64,000 nt of DNA from assembly GCF_034190915.1 (NCBI RefSeq), contig NW_026947500.1, positions 19,528,501-19,592,500 on the forward strand, read 5' to 3'. Positions 30,840 through 42,400 of the stretch are shown here, in pieces. The position numbers and the translations under genes are program-made. The notes below the pieces were generated by a model. It ran no database searches, was not told the DNA's origin, and saw only the letters and a program-made list of their open reading frames with translations. This DNA comes from Cavia porcellus (lineage: Eukaryota; Chordata; Mammalia; Rodentia; Caviidae). Position 1 is the stretch's first letter. Every line of letters begins with the position of its first letter.

Positions 30840-33800
30840 TGGGAGTCTCTGCAGAAGAAATGGAAAGCAAGGAATGACAGCAAGAAGAAGGTGCTACTGG
30901 GGTGTGAGAAGTAGCCCTGGTAATCCCTCCCTTCTTCAGGCACCTGTCTAGCTCCTATGCCCATCTCTAGCTGTATCTCTCTAGGCTAAAAGTCTTCACA
31001 GAGGCTCTTAGCTGCCGGCACCCTAACTCTCCATCCCTTCAGCTGTGTGAGTGGTGTGGACTGTCTAAGCCTTGTCCATATTTCAGGATTGAACAACCTT
31101 AGAGCCCAGAAGCCCTACGCTAGAGAACTGGGTTTCCCCACCAGGACTGCGGCTAGATACTATAGGCATTATACTATTAATAAGGCCTAGGGTGGACAAA
31201 ATAGGCTTTTAGGATCTCAGCTACTGTTTGTTTACAGCACCATTTCTGAGAAAGAGAATTCCAAGAAGTTGGAGAATGCATATTGTATCATGCAACCCAC
31301 GTGTGAACTACAACCCACTTACACCCTTCTCTTGGCATAGGCAGTAGACTTTCCAAGGGCAAAACCTTGCTAGTGTGCTAATTATATGGCAGAAAAGCCT
31401 GACACACCTATCTCACCAGGTGGTAAAATCTGGCATTGATTATCATGAATTCTGACAGCATAGTCTTGACAAGAATGGCATTTGTCTCTAGGGCTTTTTA
31501 CTGAAAGCTTATTATCACCAGTGTAATCCTTAAGAGAAAATCCTTCCTGGGCATAGTGGTGCATGCCTGGGAGGTTGGACTGGAGTGATCAGCAGTTCTA
31601 GCACAGCCTGGGCAATGTAGTAAACTCTGTTTAAACACACAGTAAGAAGAAGGAATGAGGGTGTAGTTCAGACCCTGGTTCCAGCCCCCAGCATCTCAAA
31701 ACAGAGCAAAAAACAACCAAAAACCCAAAGCCCCAGTTCTCCTCAGTAATTTTCCATCCATTGACCCATACTCTATTTCACCTTCTTGGCTATTTCATCT
31801 TTTCTCTCAATTATGTTGAAATAAAGCTGGTAAGTAAAAAGCTGTGTAGTGAGAGGTCAATCACCTCATCTAGCTGTCCTTTTTATCTGGTGTCTGTGAT
31901 AAGAATGTTGAAAGCCACTCTCTTATCAAACTTCTGGTGTCCATATAGGATCATACAGTGCATTAGATCTCCAGGGGATGCTAGGGGAGACCTTCCAAAT
32001 GCGTTTCTATATTCCTGTGGGAAGACTGCTCCCAGGCCACAAGGAGCAATTGTTTGTTGGTGTCCAATTACACAAACTCAGTTAACATGCCAGGCATGGT
32101 AGCTTTGGAAAATCAGAATTACAGGAGCTACTCCATACACTTCTTCTGAGTTCGTTCAAACTCTGACTACAGCTACCTTGGCAGAGGCTTTACATGTCAG
32201 GAAAAATGAAACCTAGATTGTCCATATGTTTACAATAGAAAATAACTTCTGTCTTGAGACTCATGGACTCTTCTTCTTGTGTAACAATGGTGTTTTCCAA
32301 CAAACTTTCAAACAAACAGGAACTTGTACTCTCATTTATCTGGCCCTGGAGACCAATACAGCACTTAATAATCGATTCCTGCCAAACCCTTCCAGGATAA
32401 AAACCAAGTGAACTGTAGAACTCCTTCCTCTACTATGGGCCTGGGCATAGCAACACAGGCACTGAAGACTAACCACATCCCTCTCCTGTTACCAAAAGTT
32501 GCCTAAGGACCTGACAAATAGCCTAAATAGAATTACCCAGGGCATTGTCATCCTCCAGAATCATGAGCAGCACTGGCTCTGCAAAACCACAGGGGACTAG
32601 GTCTCTTGACTGCTGAAAAGGAGCTTATGGCTGTTCCTAAAAGAATACTGTTTTTATGTCACTCAGTCTACAGTAGTGAGAGATGCAGCTTGAGAGCTAG
32701 CTGTTGACATTCCTAAGATCAACCAAAAAGTAGCTAAGTCATGGAGATCCGTTTTGAAAGCTCTGGAATTGGGCATCTTGGTTATTTTTCTTTGTTAATG
32801 CTTCTCATAGCCTCATTATTTATAGTTGAATATTTAATCTCTTAGTCACACCTATGGTTTCTTGTTTAACAGCTATTAAACTACAGATGATGACTCAGGT
32901 CAAGGACCAAAACCTGCCTGCATATCCTGAGCTTATCCACACATCCTCAGGTGGAGTTCTATCCCCTCACCCCGCTAGATCAGACAGGGGGAGGCCATGT
33001 CTCTGCATGGATGGGTTCAACACCCCTAGTCAGCAGGAAGCAGCTACAGAAGACAGATATTTCACCCTCAGCATCCTTTGAAGATTTTTGGGGACCAGTT
33101 TCTGAGAGGGAGTTCTCTCAGTTCTACACATAGTAGAACTGAGGGCTATGGGCTGCTTCCCTCCACTGGATATGAAGCAGCTCCCTTCTACTTGCTGCAA
33201 GACTTCTTCCCTCCATTTTGCCAAGCCTGGTGATGCCCCAGGGCTAACCACTGACCCTTGTGTAGGGCTTGCTACACTGTGGGGGAAATAAGGCAGACTC
33301 CCAGCCCTTGCCTGAAACAGGCAGACAAGGGAGAGAGGGCAGAGGAGAGAGACACAACTAATAGAGGGACACCAAGGAGCTATGAGGCAGGAGGCACATG
33401 AGACAGACAGGGGAAGGAAAAATACCGGGTAGACCAGGATGAGGAGTGGACTCCACATATCTAGACCTGAGTGACTTTGTCCAGCCTTACTGTGCTAAGA
33501 ATTGTTGCCTTCTGGAGAGCAGCTGCTCCTGATGGGGGATGCATGTGTGAACAAGAAGGAAGGAGACAGGAGAGTGAGGACAGGTGGAAGTCGAAGGAGG
33601 CTCAGCAGGGCAGACAGTAGAGCCTGCCTCCGTCTCTGTCCCTGAAAATTAGACAGGTGATACACCCAGTTCCTGCCTTCCAGCCACATGTCCTTGTTCT
33701 CTTTGCCTCTGGCCCTTTCCAAGCCTTGTGCAGAGCCAGGAGGTGACCATTTCTTTCCACAGTTGGTGGAGATGCACCCCTCGGCCTCTAAGGAGAAAGG

Positions 33801-36100
33801 AGGTGTGGACACATCCTGGAGTCGAGGTTCACTGGGACAGAAGAACATCTGTACCTCCTGCCTGCCAAACTATCACTCCTGAGCACAGGTCAGTGTGGAG
33901 ACCTGCCCCCATCAGTGACTTCCCGTTACTCAGGAGACACAGGTCATGCACAAATTGCTGAGGCCTAAGGACACTACTCTTTTCTGCAGACTCCCTGGGC
34001 CTCCTCTCCCTCCCCAGAGAAGAAGCTTCAGTCTTGATCTCCCTCCAGCCACCAAATCTAAGATGTGAGCTCTTATCAGATGAGCTCAGATGCCAGGTTC
34101 CAGGATTCACAAGTTCCTGGCCACAGTCTTCCCTCTGCAAGGAAGCTGCTCCTTCCACTGCTATGGAAGCCTGTGGCTGGCAGTTTTCTTAGGAACCTTT
34201 TCGTTTTTCTTCCGGAAAGAGGTCAGAAGTGGGGCTGGACTGAGCCTTGGCTCTAATAGGGCCTTCCTGAGTGGGTGGTTTGGTCAGAGGGCAAGACCTG
34301 GGCTCCATGGTAGGAATCCCATGGGAAAAAGTTAACTGACAACACCAGCTAGATGCCTCTTCACTCTTGAAAATGTCATATTTTCTGACAATTACCAGTG
34401 AGACTTTTTGGGACGTCCTTTCAGAGGTACACTTTTTAGACTAAGTCCAAGGTATAGGAGGTCCTCCAGGTGTCTGTGCATTGAGCAGGGCTGATAAGAG
34501 TCCTTTGGTGTACAGAACCTTGGTCAAATTGCCCTACCCTGGGGACCACGGAGCTTCGATATAGACTGGACTAACCTCTCCAAATTTTTGCTTCAGGTTA
34601 TTTTTTAAATGGTTTATAAATACATTCAGATAACATAAAGTCACCTATTTAAACATTAGAATTAGAATTTAAATATTAGGATTTTTTATATGACTCGCAA
34701 ATATCATCACAATACAGTCATAAAATTCTCAAGCAACCCCCACCACATGTGGAATACTTTTATCCTCCAAAAGAAATTCTGTTCAATTTGGCGATCACCT
34801 CCTGTACCCCATCTGTGTTGCAACTTGAAGCAATTGATCATTTACTTCCTGTCTTATTTTCCAAATTTGCCTTCGCTTAATCTAACTTTTTTCCATTCAA
34901 TTTGACATGAAGCAGTGTAGTGCTTATAAATCCAATTTTATCATGGATTATTAAAATTATGCAGTTTGATCAATTTAACATTTACTATTTTTATTGCTTC
35001 ATCTATAACATTCTTAACTGTAATTGGATTGTTTTAAAAAGTTGCCCACAGCCTCCTCAATAACTAGGAATACACAGGTGTGTACCACCACACCTGGCTG
35101 AAACTGGTGTGTGTGATACAAGAATATGAGAGCAACAAATACAACACTATCAGAACAGTTTTTTGCCCCTGCCTTGAGTATTTTAAGACCCCAACAGCTC
35201 TTCAGGGAAGAGGTCAACATAACTGTTGGAGGTTGGGGTGGGCTGCACTGTGAGGTGTTAGGGGTCCTGCTGGCCACACAAGGACTCTGGTGTCGGACTT
35301 ATCTGAGGAGGGACAGTCTCAGAAACTACTCTGGGCTTGTGGCTGGACCACTGAGCCTTGTGTCAGCTAAAAGATGAGGTGACACTGATTTTCAGACTGA
35401 AGGCAAATGGAAACTGAGTAGGAGTGGCCTTGGCCTCAGATAGCAGGGAGCAGACCGATGGGGCCTGGGTCTGTGAAAATGGGCAGTGCATAAACCACAA
35501 GGGATTTGGGGAAGGTGGGGTCCACGTGGACAGGTGAAGAGGCTGCTGGCTGTCAACCCCGGAGCAGAGCTCTGACTGCTGTTGGGTTAAGCTTCAGCTT
35601 CCAGCCTGGCATCAGTGCCCATCTGTGCTTCCAATCCATGCTCAACCCTGGCATGTGAGAGGCCTCTGAGCTTCAGGAGCCCAGTGTTGCCTGCCCACTT
35701 CTGGAAGGCGCTTTTTGCCCCTGCACTTGGATGCAGGAGGACAGCCTGGTCTCCCTGGAGGGCTGGAGTTTCTACATGGTAGGAGCAGACTGCACAGGCA
35801 GAGGGACCCTGCATTTTACCTGGTTGGCACACAGCTCCTCCACATCCCTTAACTGTGCCTGTCACACCCCTGCCTTTCCCAGGGGACCAGGGATGACAGT
35901 CTCCCTGTGAAATACTACTGGTTCATCTTGGGGCAGGACCCGAGAGCTGATCCCAAGAGAAGGGGATTCTGAGGGGCAGGAAGTGCCCAGGGAAAGGGGG
36001 ACTGCAGCCAGGGGGCAAGGATGGTGAGGTTTTCTTTGGTTCCTTTGGCCAGGCTTTGTCTGGGACCGGCAGCTGACGGACACAGAAGCCGAGTACAGGA
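30840..36100. other. Intergenic region between SPATA31 and the protease gene
   Basis: No gene. It contains a B1-like fragment at about 31555-31630, an old L1 3'-like AT-rich stretch at about 34600-34900, and a reversed B1 end at about 35040-35100. The rest is unassigned. Confidence 0.35.
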
Positions 36101-36103
36101 ACA

Positions 36104-36109
36104 TTTATT
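36104..36109 (-). terminator. Poly(A) signal of the PRSS47-type gene
   Basis: AATAAA on the minus strand, 88 nt past the stop codon, with TG-rich sequence following. Confidence 0.75.
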
Positions 36110-36196
36110 GACAACAGGCTGGAGAGAGAGACTCAGCACAGCTTGAGGCCTGAACAGAGGGGATGCAGATGGGTGGTGTTCTCACCCCCAGGCCTG

Positions 36197-36499
36197 CTAT
36201 GGGGCCGGAAGCATAAATGACAGCAGGAGGCAGGTCTGTGCTGGCCCGAGGACACTGCAGCTCTTGCTGGAGCCTGTGGCTCTCAGAAGCTGGGGCACAA
36301 AGTCTGTGGGAGGAGGAGCTGGCAGTGGGCTGGGGACAGCAGTGAGCCTCTTGACTGTGCTGATCCAGTCAATGAAGTGCGTGACCTTGGTGAAGATGCT
36401 GGGGTTAGTGGGGTGCCGGCAGGTCAGACCCCAGCTGGCCAGTCCTATCAGGACCCAGGCACCATGGTGGTAGCAGACAAGGGGCCCCCCAGAGTCACC
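36197..36499 (-). CDS. PRSS47: PRSS47-type exon 6 (catalytic Ser and C-terminal tail)
   Basis: One hundred codons plus stop after a long pyrimidine tract and [15 protein letters not shown] is followed by [19 protein letters not shown], then a Pro-rich tail ending [10 protein letters not shown]. Confidence 0.88.
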   Translation of the reverse strand, partial: GDSGGPLVCYHHGAWVLIGLASWGLTCRHPTNPSIFTKVTHFIDWISTVKRLTAVPSPLPAPPPTDFVPQLLRATGSSKSCSVLGPAQTCLLLSFMLPAP

Positions 36500-39400
36500 C
36501 TGAGGAGAAAGAGAGAGAGAGAGAAAAGAGTTAGTGCGAGATGAGTTGAGTTCAGACACACAAGAGGCAAGGTCTGCCTGGTCCTATGCTGCCAATACCT
36601 GAGTTAGGGCCCCGCTGCAGTCCCGCTGGGTTAGACTGTGTGGGGGAATGCTGGACGGGAGCCACAAGATACTCCTGAGCTGCCTAGTCATGCAGGTGGA
36701 TGATCATGCATCTGAATCTACCAATGTGGATCTCTGCCTCTGCTATCCATGCACAGTGGTGGCCTAGTACCACGTGCTGCTTGAGGCCAAGATGGGACAG
36801 CTGCCTGCAGAGAGGGGCTGGTGAGAAGGTCAGGCAAGCTGAGACCTCAGTGAAGACCCTGTCTCTGTTAACGCTGAGTTGTAGCAGTACGTTGCTCCAG
36901 GTCTCTGTCTGCTTGTTTGCTTAGGTCTGTAGTTTGCTTGCTACCTCCTGGTTGAGCACTATTAGGAAACATGTGACCAGGCTTGGTGCAGGCAGGTCAT
37001 CTTACGGCTGCAATCTGAAATGTTCCCCAAAGGCTCACTGTGTTGGAGGCTGGGTGTCAGCTGATAGCTTTGGGAAGTGACTGGATGGTGCGAATTCATG
37101 GTGGAATGGGTCAAAGGGAGTGGATTATGGTGGTAGGACCTTGGGGACTGTATCATGTCCCAGGCTCTTTCTTTTCTGCCTCTTTCTGATTCTTGACTGC
37201 CTCAAGGTAAGCAGCTTTCTTCTGCCATGTCTTTCTGCTACAATGTCTCTACCATGACACAGTCCTAAAAGCAATGGAGTGGGGTCCATGCACTGAAACC
37301 TCTGAAACCATGAGCCAAATACAGTGGTCCCTCAATTCATGAATGCATTTGTTTGCAAACAATTTGGTTCACCATCAGAAGCATCTGGCAAAATTTAGTT
37401 TGTGAACTCTGCCACTGGTGATGAACATGATCATGGCCATCTTTCCTGCATGAACACAAATGAGGCCATCTATCCCAGAATAATGGAATGAATGGTGTTT
37501 GAGAATTGAGGCAACACTGTATGTCTTTTCTCATTTTAGTTGTTCTTCCCAGGTATTTTGTCACAGAAGCACCAAGCTGACTAACACAGCTGATATCCCT
37601 AGGGAAGTGGGCAGGCATTTCTGGAAAGTGGCTGGGAGTTATCGGAGACCTGAAATGCCATGGGCTAGGTACATCCCATGGGACAGCCAGGCCATGGTGA
37701 CCTCTACAGCCAAAGCTTAGCCCACAGAGGCTGGCTTAGGTGTGGGACCTGTAAGAGAGCTTGTGGAAGCAGGGATGGTATTAGACTTAGTACTCCAATC
37801 GTGGTTGTGCTGCTCCACTTTACACTGGCCACTTCCCCTCGTGGGCCTCGGTTTCTCCAACTATAAAACAGGATTCAATCTACATGTTCAAGAATAAATT
37901 GACATCAAGAATATACAAATAATTCCCATAAGAAATAGATAACCCCTACTCAGGAGGCTGAGGCAGGAAGATCACAAATTCCGGGCCAGCCTGGGCAAAT
38001 CACAGAGACTCTGTCTCAAAAAAAAAATTAAAAAATTAAAAAAGAACAGACAAGTAATGTCAGTATGGGAAATTTCACTCGACTATAAAATTTCACAGGA
38101 ATGATACAAATTAAAATCACAAACCAATACCACTCACCAAAATTGTCACAGTGTGAAAAGATGGCAGGCGCCAAGTTTGGGTGAGGACATAAATTCTCAT
38201 CCACTCCTGGAGGACTGTTTACTAACCTCTGCCTAGGCTGAACACATCTATTTCTTTTTTGTTTTGTTTTTTGGGGACTGGGAATTGAACTTACGACCTC
38301 ACGCTTGCCAGACAGGCACTGTGCTGCTGCACTAAACCCCTGCTCCATATATAATTCTTTCACCCAGCAATTCTATTCATGGACTTCTCCGAAATAGAGT
38401 AGGAAAGATGTGCTGTTCACCTGTGCCCCAAAGACACACAAGAAAACACATGGAGGGGCTGGGGATTTAGCTCAGCGGCATAAGCGCCTGCCTTGCAAGC
38501 AGGCAGTCGTGACTTCGATCCCTGGTACCGATAAAAAAAAAAAGAAAAAGACCAAAAAAAAAAAAAGAAAAAGAAAACACGTGGAGCACATGTGCCACTC
38601 ATCAGGCCTCCACTCTGTGAATGACTCAACATGTGTCCCACACAGAGTGGGTAAGAGCATGCAGTTTGATGCTGAATCTGAGAGGAGTACAACGAGAAGT
38701 CAATTTGTCCTTCTCTTAAGTTGTGCAAGCCGTGTGGGGCTCGGAAAGAGGAGCCAACTTGGCAGGCCAGGGCCGGGTGTCTGAGCCTCTATTAAAAGGA
38801 TAACAGCATGCAATATAGCAAATATGGAGATTTCCTTCTGTCTTGTTTTTGAAATCCAGTATTGTTCTTGCTGCTTGGTTTTGTTCCAATTTATTGTTTG
38901 TTTTATTCAATGTTCTGTTTTGATTGGTTTTATTGTTTTGTTTTATTTGATTTTACTATGTCTGATGCTATAGGCAACCACTGTGAAGATAACAAGAGAT
39001 GCTATGGTAGCCATTGTAGATTTCCTTTTAGCCTGTTTTGAAGTTCTGTACCACTTTCATAATTGTTTCATTTTGATGGGCTTTACTCTGTTAGGTTTTA
39101 TTACTTTAAAATAAAAATTTAAAAAAAGAGCGCCCAGTTCGCACAGAAGTATACTTCAGGGGAATGGCAAACTACATGCTATACACTAGATGTGTTTCAT
39201 TAACAAAACATTCAGATATGCAGGAATGCCAACTGCAAATTGTGGTTCTAGGAACCACAGGATTCAATCTAAGATAGAGGTGAAGCAGGGAGTTTCTCTT
39301 GGGTGTCAGTGACAAGAAGGGGACTCAAGGGGTCTTCTGGCCTGTTGTATCAGTGTGGAAAAGTCCAGCAGACTGTAACTTATAAATTACCTTATAATTA

Positions 39401-42400
39401 CAGATTACACATCACCAAAAAGTGTAAAATATGCGGTGCAAATGGAAACAGGGTGAGGGTCCTTCCAGTGGATGTTCCTGTACACAGCTGGCTGGGGAAG
39501 GGGATTCCTGGGGGAGACGGCTGGGGGACAAAGCCCAGGAAAAACATCTAATGAGAAGGAAATAAGAAGCTCAGAGGTCTCCATGAAGAAAGCAAAGGCC
39601 AGTACTACCCCCTCCCAAAGAAACGGAACCAAGAGGGCAGGTAGCAGAGCTGGCCTTACACTGCAGATGGATGTTCCTGTAGAGAAATTCCCGACACACA
39701 GCATCTCCTCCTGCACCAAGCGGTCCTTGCCAGTTTTGTGCTTGTATAAGAGACTGCAGAGCTTGTTCCCAATGAGGCCTACTTCAGCCTCCTGGAGAGA
39801 GAAGGGTGGTAACAGCTGCACTGTGAAAACAGGATGGAGTTCAGGGACTTGCACTGTAGGTCACTCAGGGAAGTCCAGCTTTGTCTAGTTTCTCACTCTG
39901 CCTGATGCCCAAAATGCTCTCCTCCCCCAAACTTGGGGCTTTCCTAGAACAGCTGAGCATGAAACATTGCTTCAGTCACCTACCTGCCCCTGGTAGGTCC
40001 CTACCCTTTGTACAAACCTTTCCACATTCATTCCATTCCTTCCATCTCTCTCAAGGCAACAGACCACACCTCTCTCAAGGCTGCAAAGAGGTGAATTCCA
40101 CTAACATATAACCTACTCACTGGGGTTCAGCAACCATTCACTAACTCACATAACTCACATAACTATTTTCTACCCAGCCATCACTAACTTTTCACCGACC
40201 TTTCCATTTACCTACCCACCTGCAACTCTACTCCTTTACCCACTTCTTGATCCACCCACCAATCTTGCGATCCACAGCGTTCATCTATCCACCCTTCCTC
40301 AGTCTCTCCATCCCTCTCTGTTTCCCTTCATATACTAACACATCTACCCACACCACCCATTCATCTGCCCCCACACCTAGCCATCCACCTATCCCCTGGG
40401 AGACCCAAAGCAACAGGGCCAACATTTGAAATTCTGCTACATGAAGAAACTCACTCTCTCTCTCTCATCACTATTGAGGATAGAACCCAGAGCCTTGGCA
40501 CTGAGCTACATCCTCAGCATTTTTATTATGTTTTTACATTTTGAGATACAGTCTTACAAGCCAGACATGCTTGGCTCAAATTTGTGATACTCTTGTCTTG
40601 CCTCCATAGCGGCTGGGATTACAGGCACGTGCCACCACACTCTGCAAATCGTTTCTCTTTTTAAGTTCATTATGTCAGGTATTTTGCTGCAGTAAGGGAA
40701 AGCTGACTATGTTACTTGGAGGAGGCAAGCTCCCTAGATGACTTTTGAGTTTAACTGAGTCATCTCAGGACCATGGTTGACTAAAACTTTAGAATCAAGA
40801 AGATGCTAAAGACCCAGATTTTTGATTTCAGAACCTAGGCAGAGAGGAGTCTGCAGCTGTGGAATGACATACTTTCAGAAGAAGGAGGGTCCTGACCTTG
40901 CTCAGTCCTCATCTTACAGGCCATGGAGATGAAGCTCAGGAGGCCAGTGCCCAGCAGCTTCAGAAAGCATCTTGGCCTCCAGTTTAACTGAGCCCCCACT
41001 TCCCCAACTTTCCCCAGGGCCTCCTCTCTTCCCCTCCTTGATCGGTCCCCTCCTCCTCTTCCTGCCTCTCCCATACCAACCTTGCTGTCCTCTGTGAGCA
41101 TGCCCCAGCCAGTTATCCAGCAGGATGCGTGAGGGGGCAGCTGCATGTCTGGGAGCGGGAGGCAGGCAGGGATGACATAGTGTGAGAAGTTCACAGGCAG
41201 GTGCAGTTGCAACATAGCAATGTCACTCCCAAAGGGATGAAACTTCTCAAAGTCTGGGTGGGTGATGATCCGGCTCAAGGGTATCTTCTGGGTGTGCTGG
41301 GTTTGCTTGTACAGTTGGGTGTTCCCCAGTAGAACCTCATAGTCCTCTAGGGCCTGGGATTTGCTGGAGGAAGAAGGGCCCATTATTACCTTTTTCACTG
41401 CGTATGCTCCCTGCACTCTCACCTTACGGGCCCAGCCTGCAGGACCTCTCCACCCCGCTGCAATTCCAGACCACCTTCATTCTTTCCCCACTTCTAACAG
41501 CCACGAGCCTTCTTTCTCCAGGGTGATGGATATCCTCCTCACACTCCCATCATGCCTTAGAATTGTACCAGGTCATCCTAGTGCCAGAGAAATTCTTGAT
41601 GGGGATTCTTTCTTTTTTGGTACCAGGAATGGAACTCATAACCTTGTGCTTGCCAGGCGAGTGCTTATGCTGCGGAGCTAAATCCTCGGTCCCCTTGATG
41701 GGGATTCTTAAATCAAGTCCGTTTAGTTTACCAACAAAGAGCTCTAGCTCAATTCCATTGTTCTGGTTAGGATCTTAAACGTTTCCCCAAAGCCTACGTG
41801 CTAAAGGCTTGGTCATCACTGTTGGTTAGTAGTGGAGTCTTTAAGAGGTGGAGTCAGTGGGAGGCTCTGCAATGTCTCCTTGAAAGGGATATTGTGACTC
41901 TGGCCCCTTCTGTCCCCTGGTTGTCATAAGCGAAGAGGCTTCTCTGTCATGCGCATACACCATAATGACTGTGCACCCCCAAACAACAGGACCAGGTAAT
42001 CATGGACTGAAACTTTAGAAGCCACGACCTAAAATAAACTCTCTTCCTTGTAAGTTGATTTTCTCATGCATTTTGTCACAGCAACAACAACAAAAAAGGG
42101 AGTGATAAACTAGTCTGTCTCTTCTGAAGGCTCCCGTGACCCACCTCCAGGCCTAACCACCTTTCCTCCCTCTCTTTTAGGGTTTCTAAGCCACTTGGTC
42201 ATAAACTCTCCTAAGTGATTTATTAAATGCACACATGAGTACATAAAACTAAAGCTTTCCCCGCTCCTGAATAGGACTGCAGAAACATCTCACAGCCCTC
42301 ACCTGCTTTATAGGCCCAGCTCTTCCCTTCTGGAAGCCTCACTCCACAACTCTCACACTAGGTTGCAGATTCCCTCTGGTCTCCCTTCCTCGCCCATGTG

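Noticed and set aside
38455..38573. Possible tRNA gene (A and B boxes)
   Set aside because: It is an ID SINE: oligo(A) tail, target-site duplications and no tRNA 3' half.
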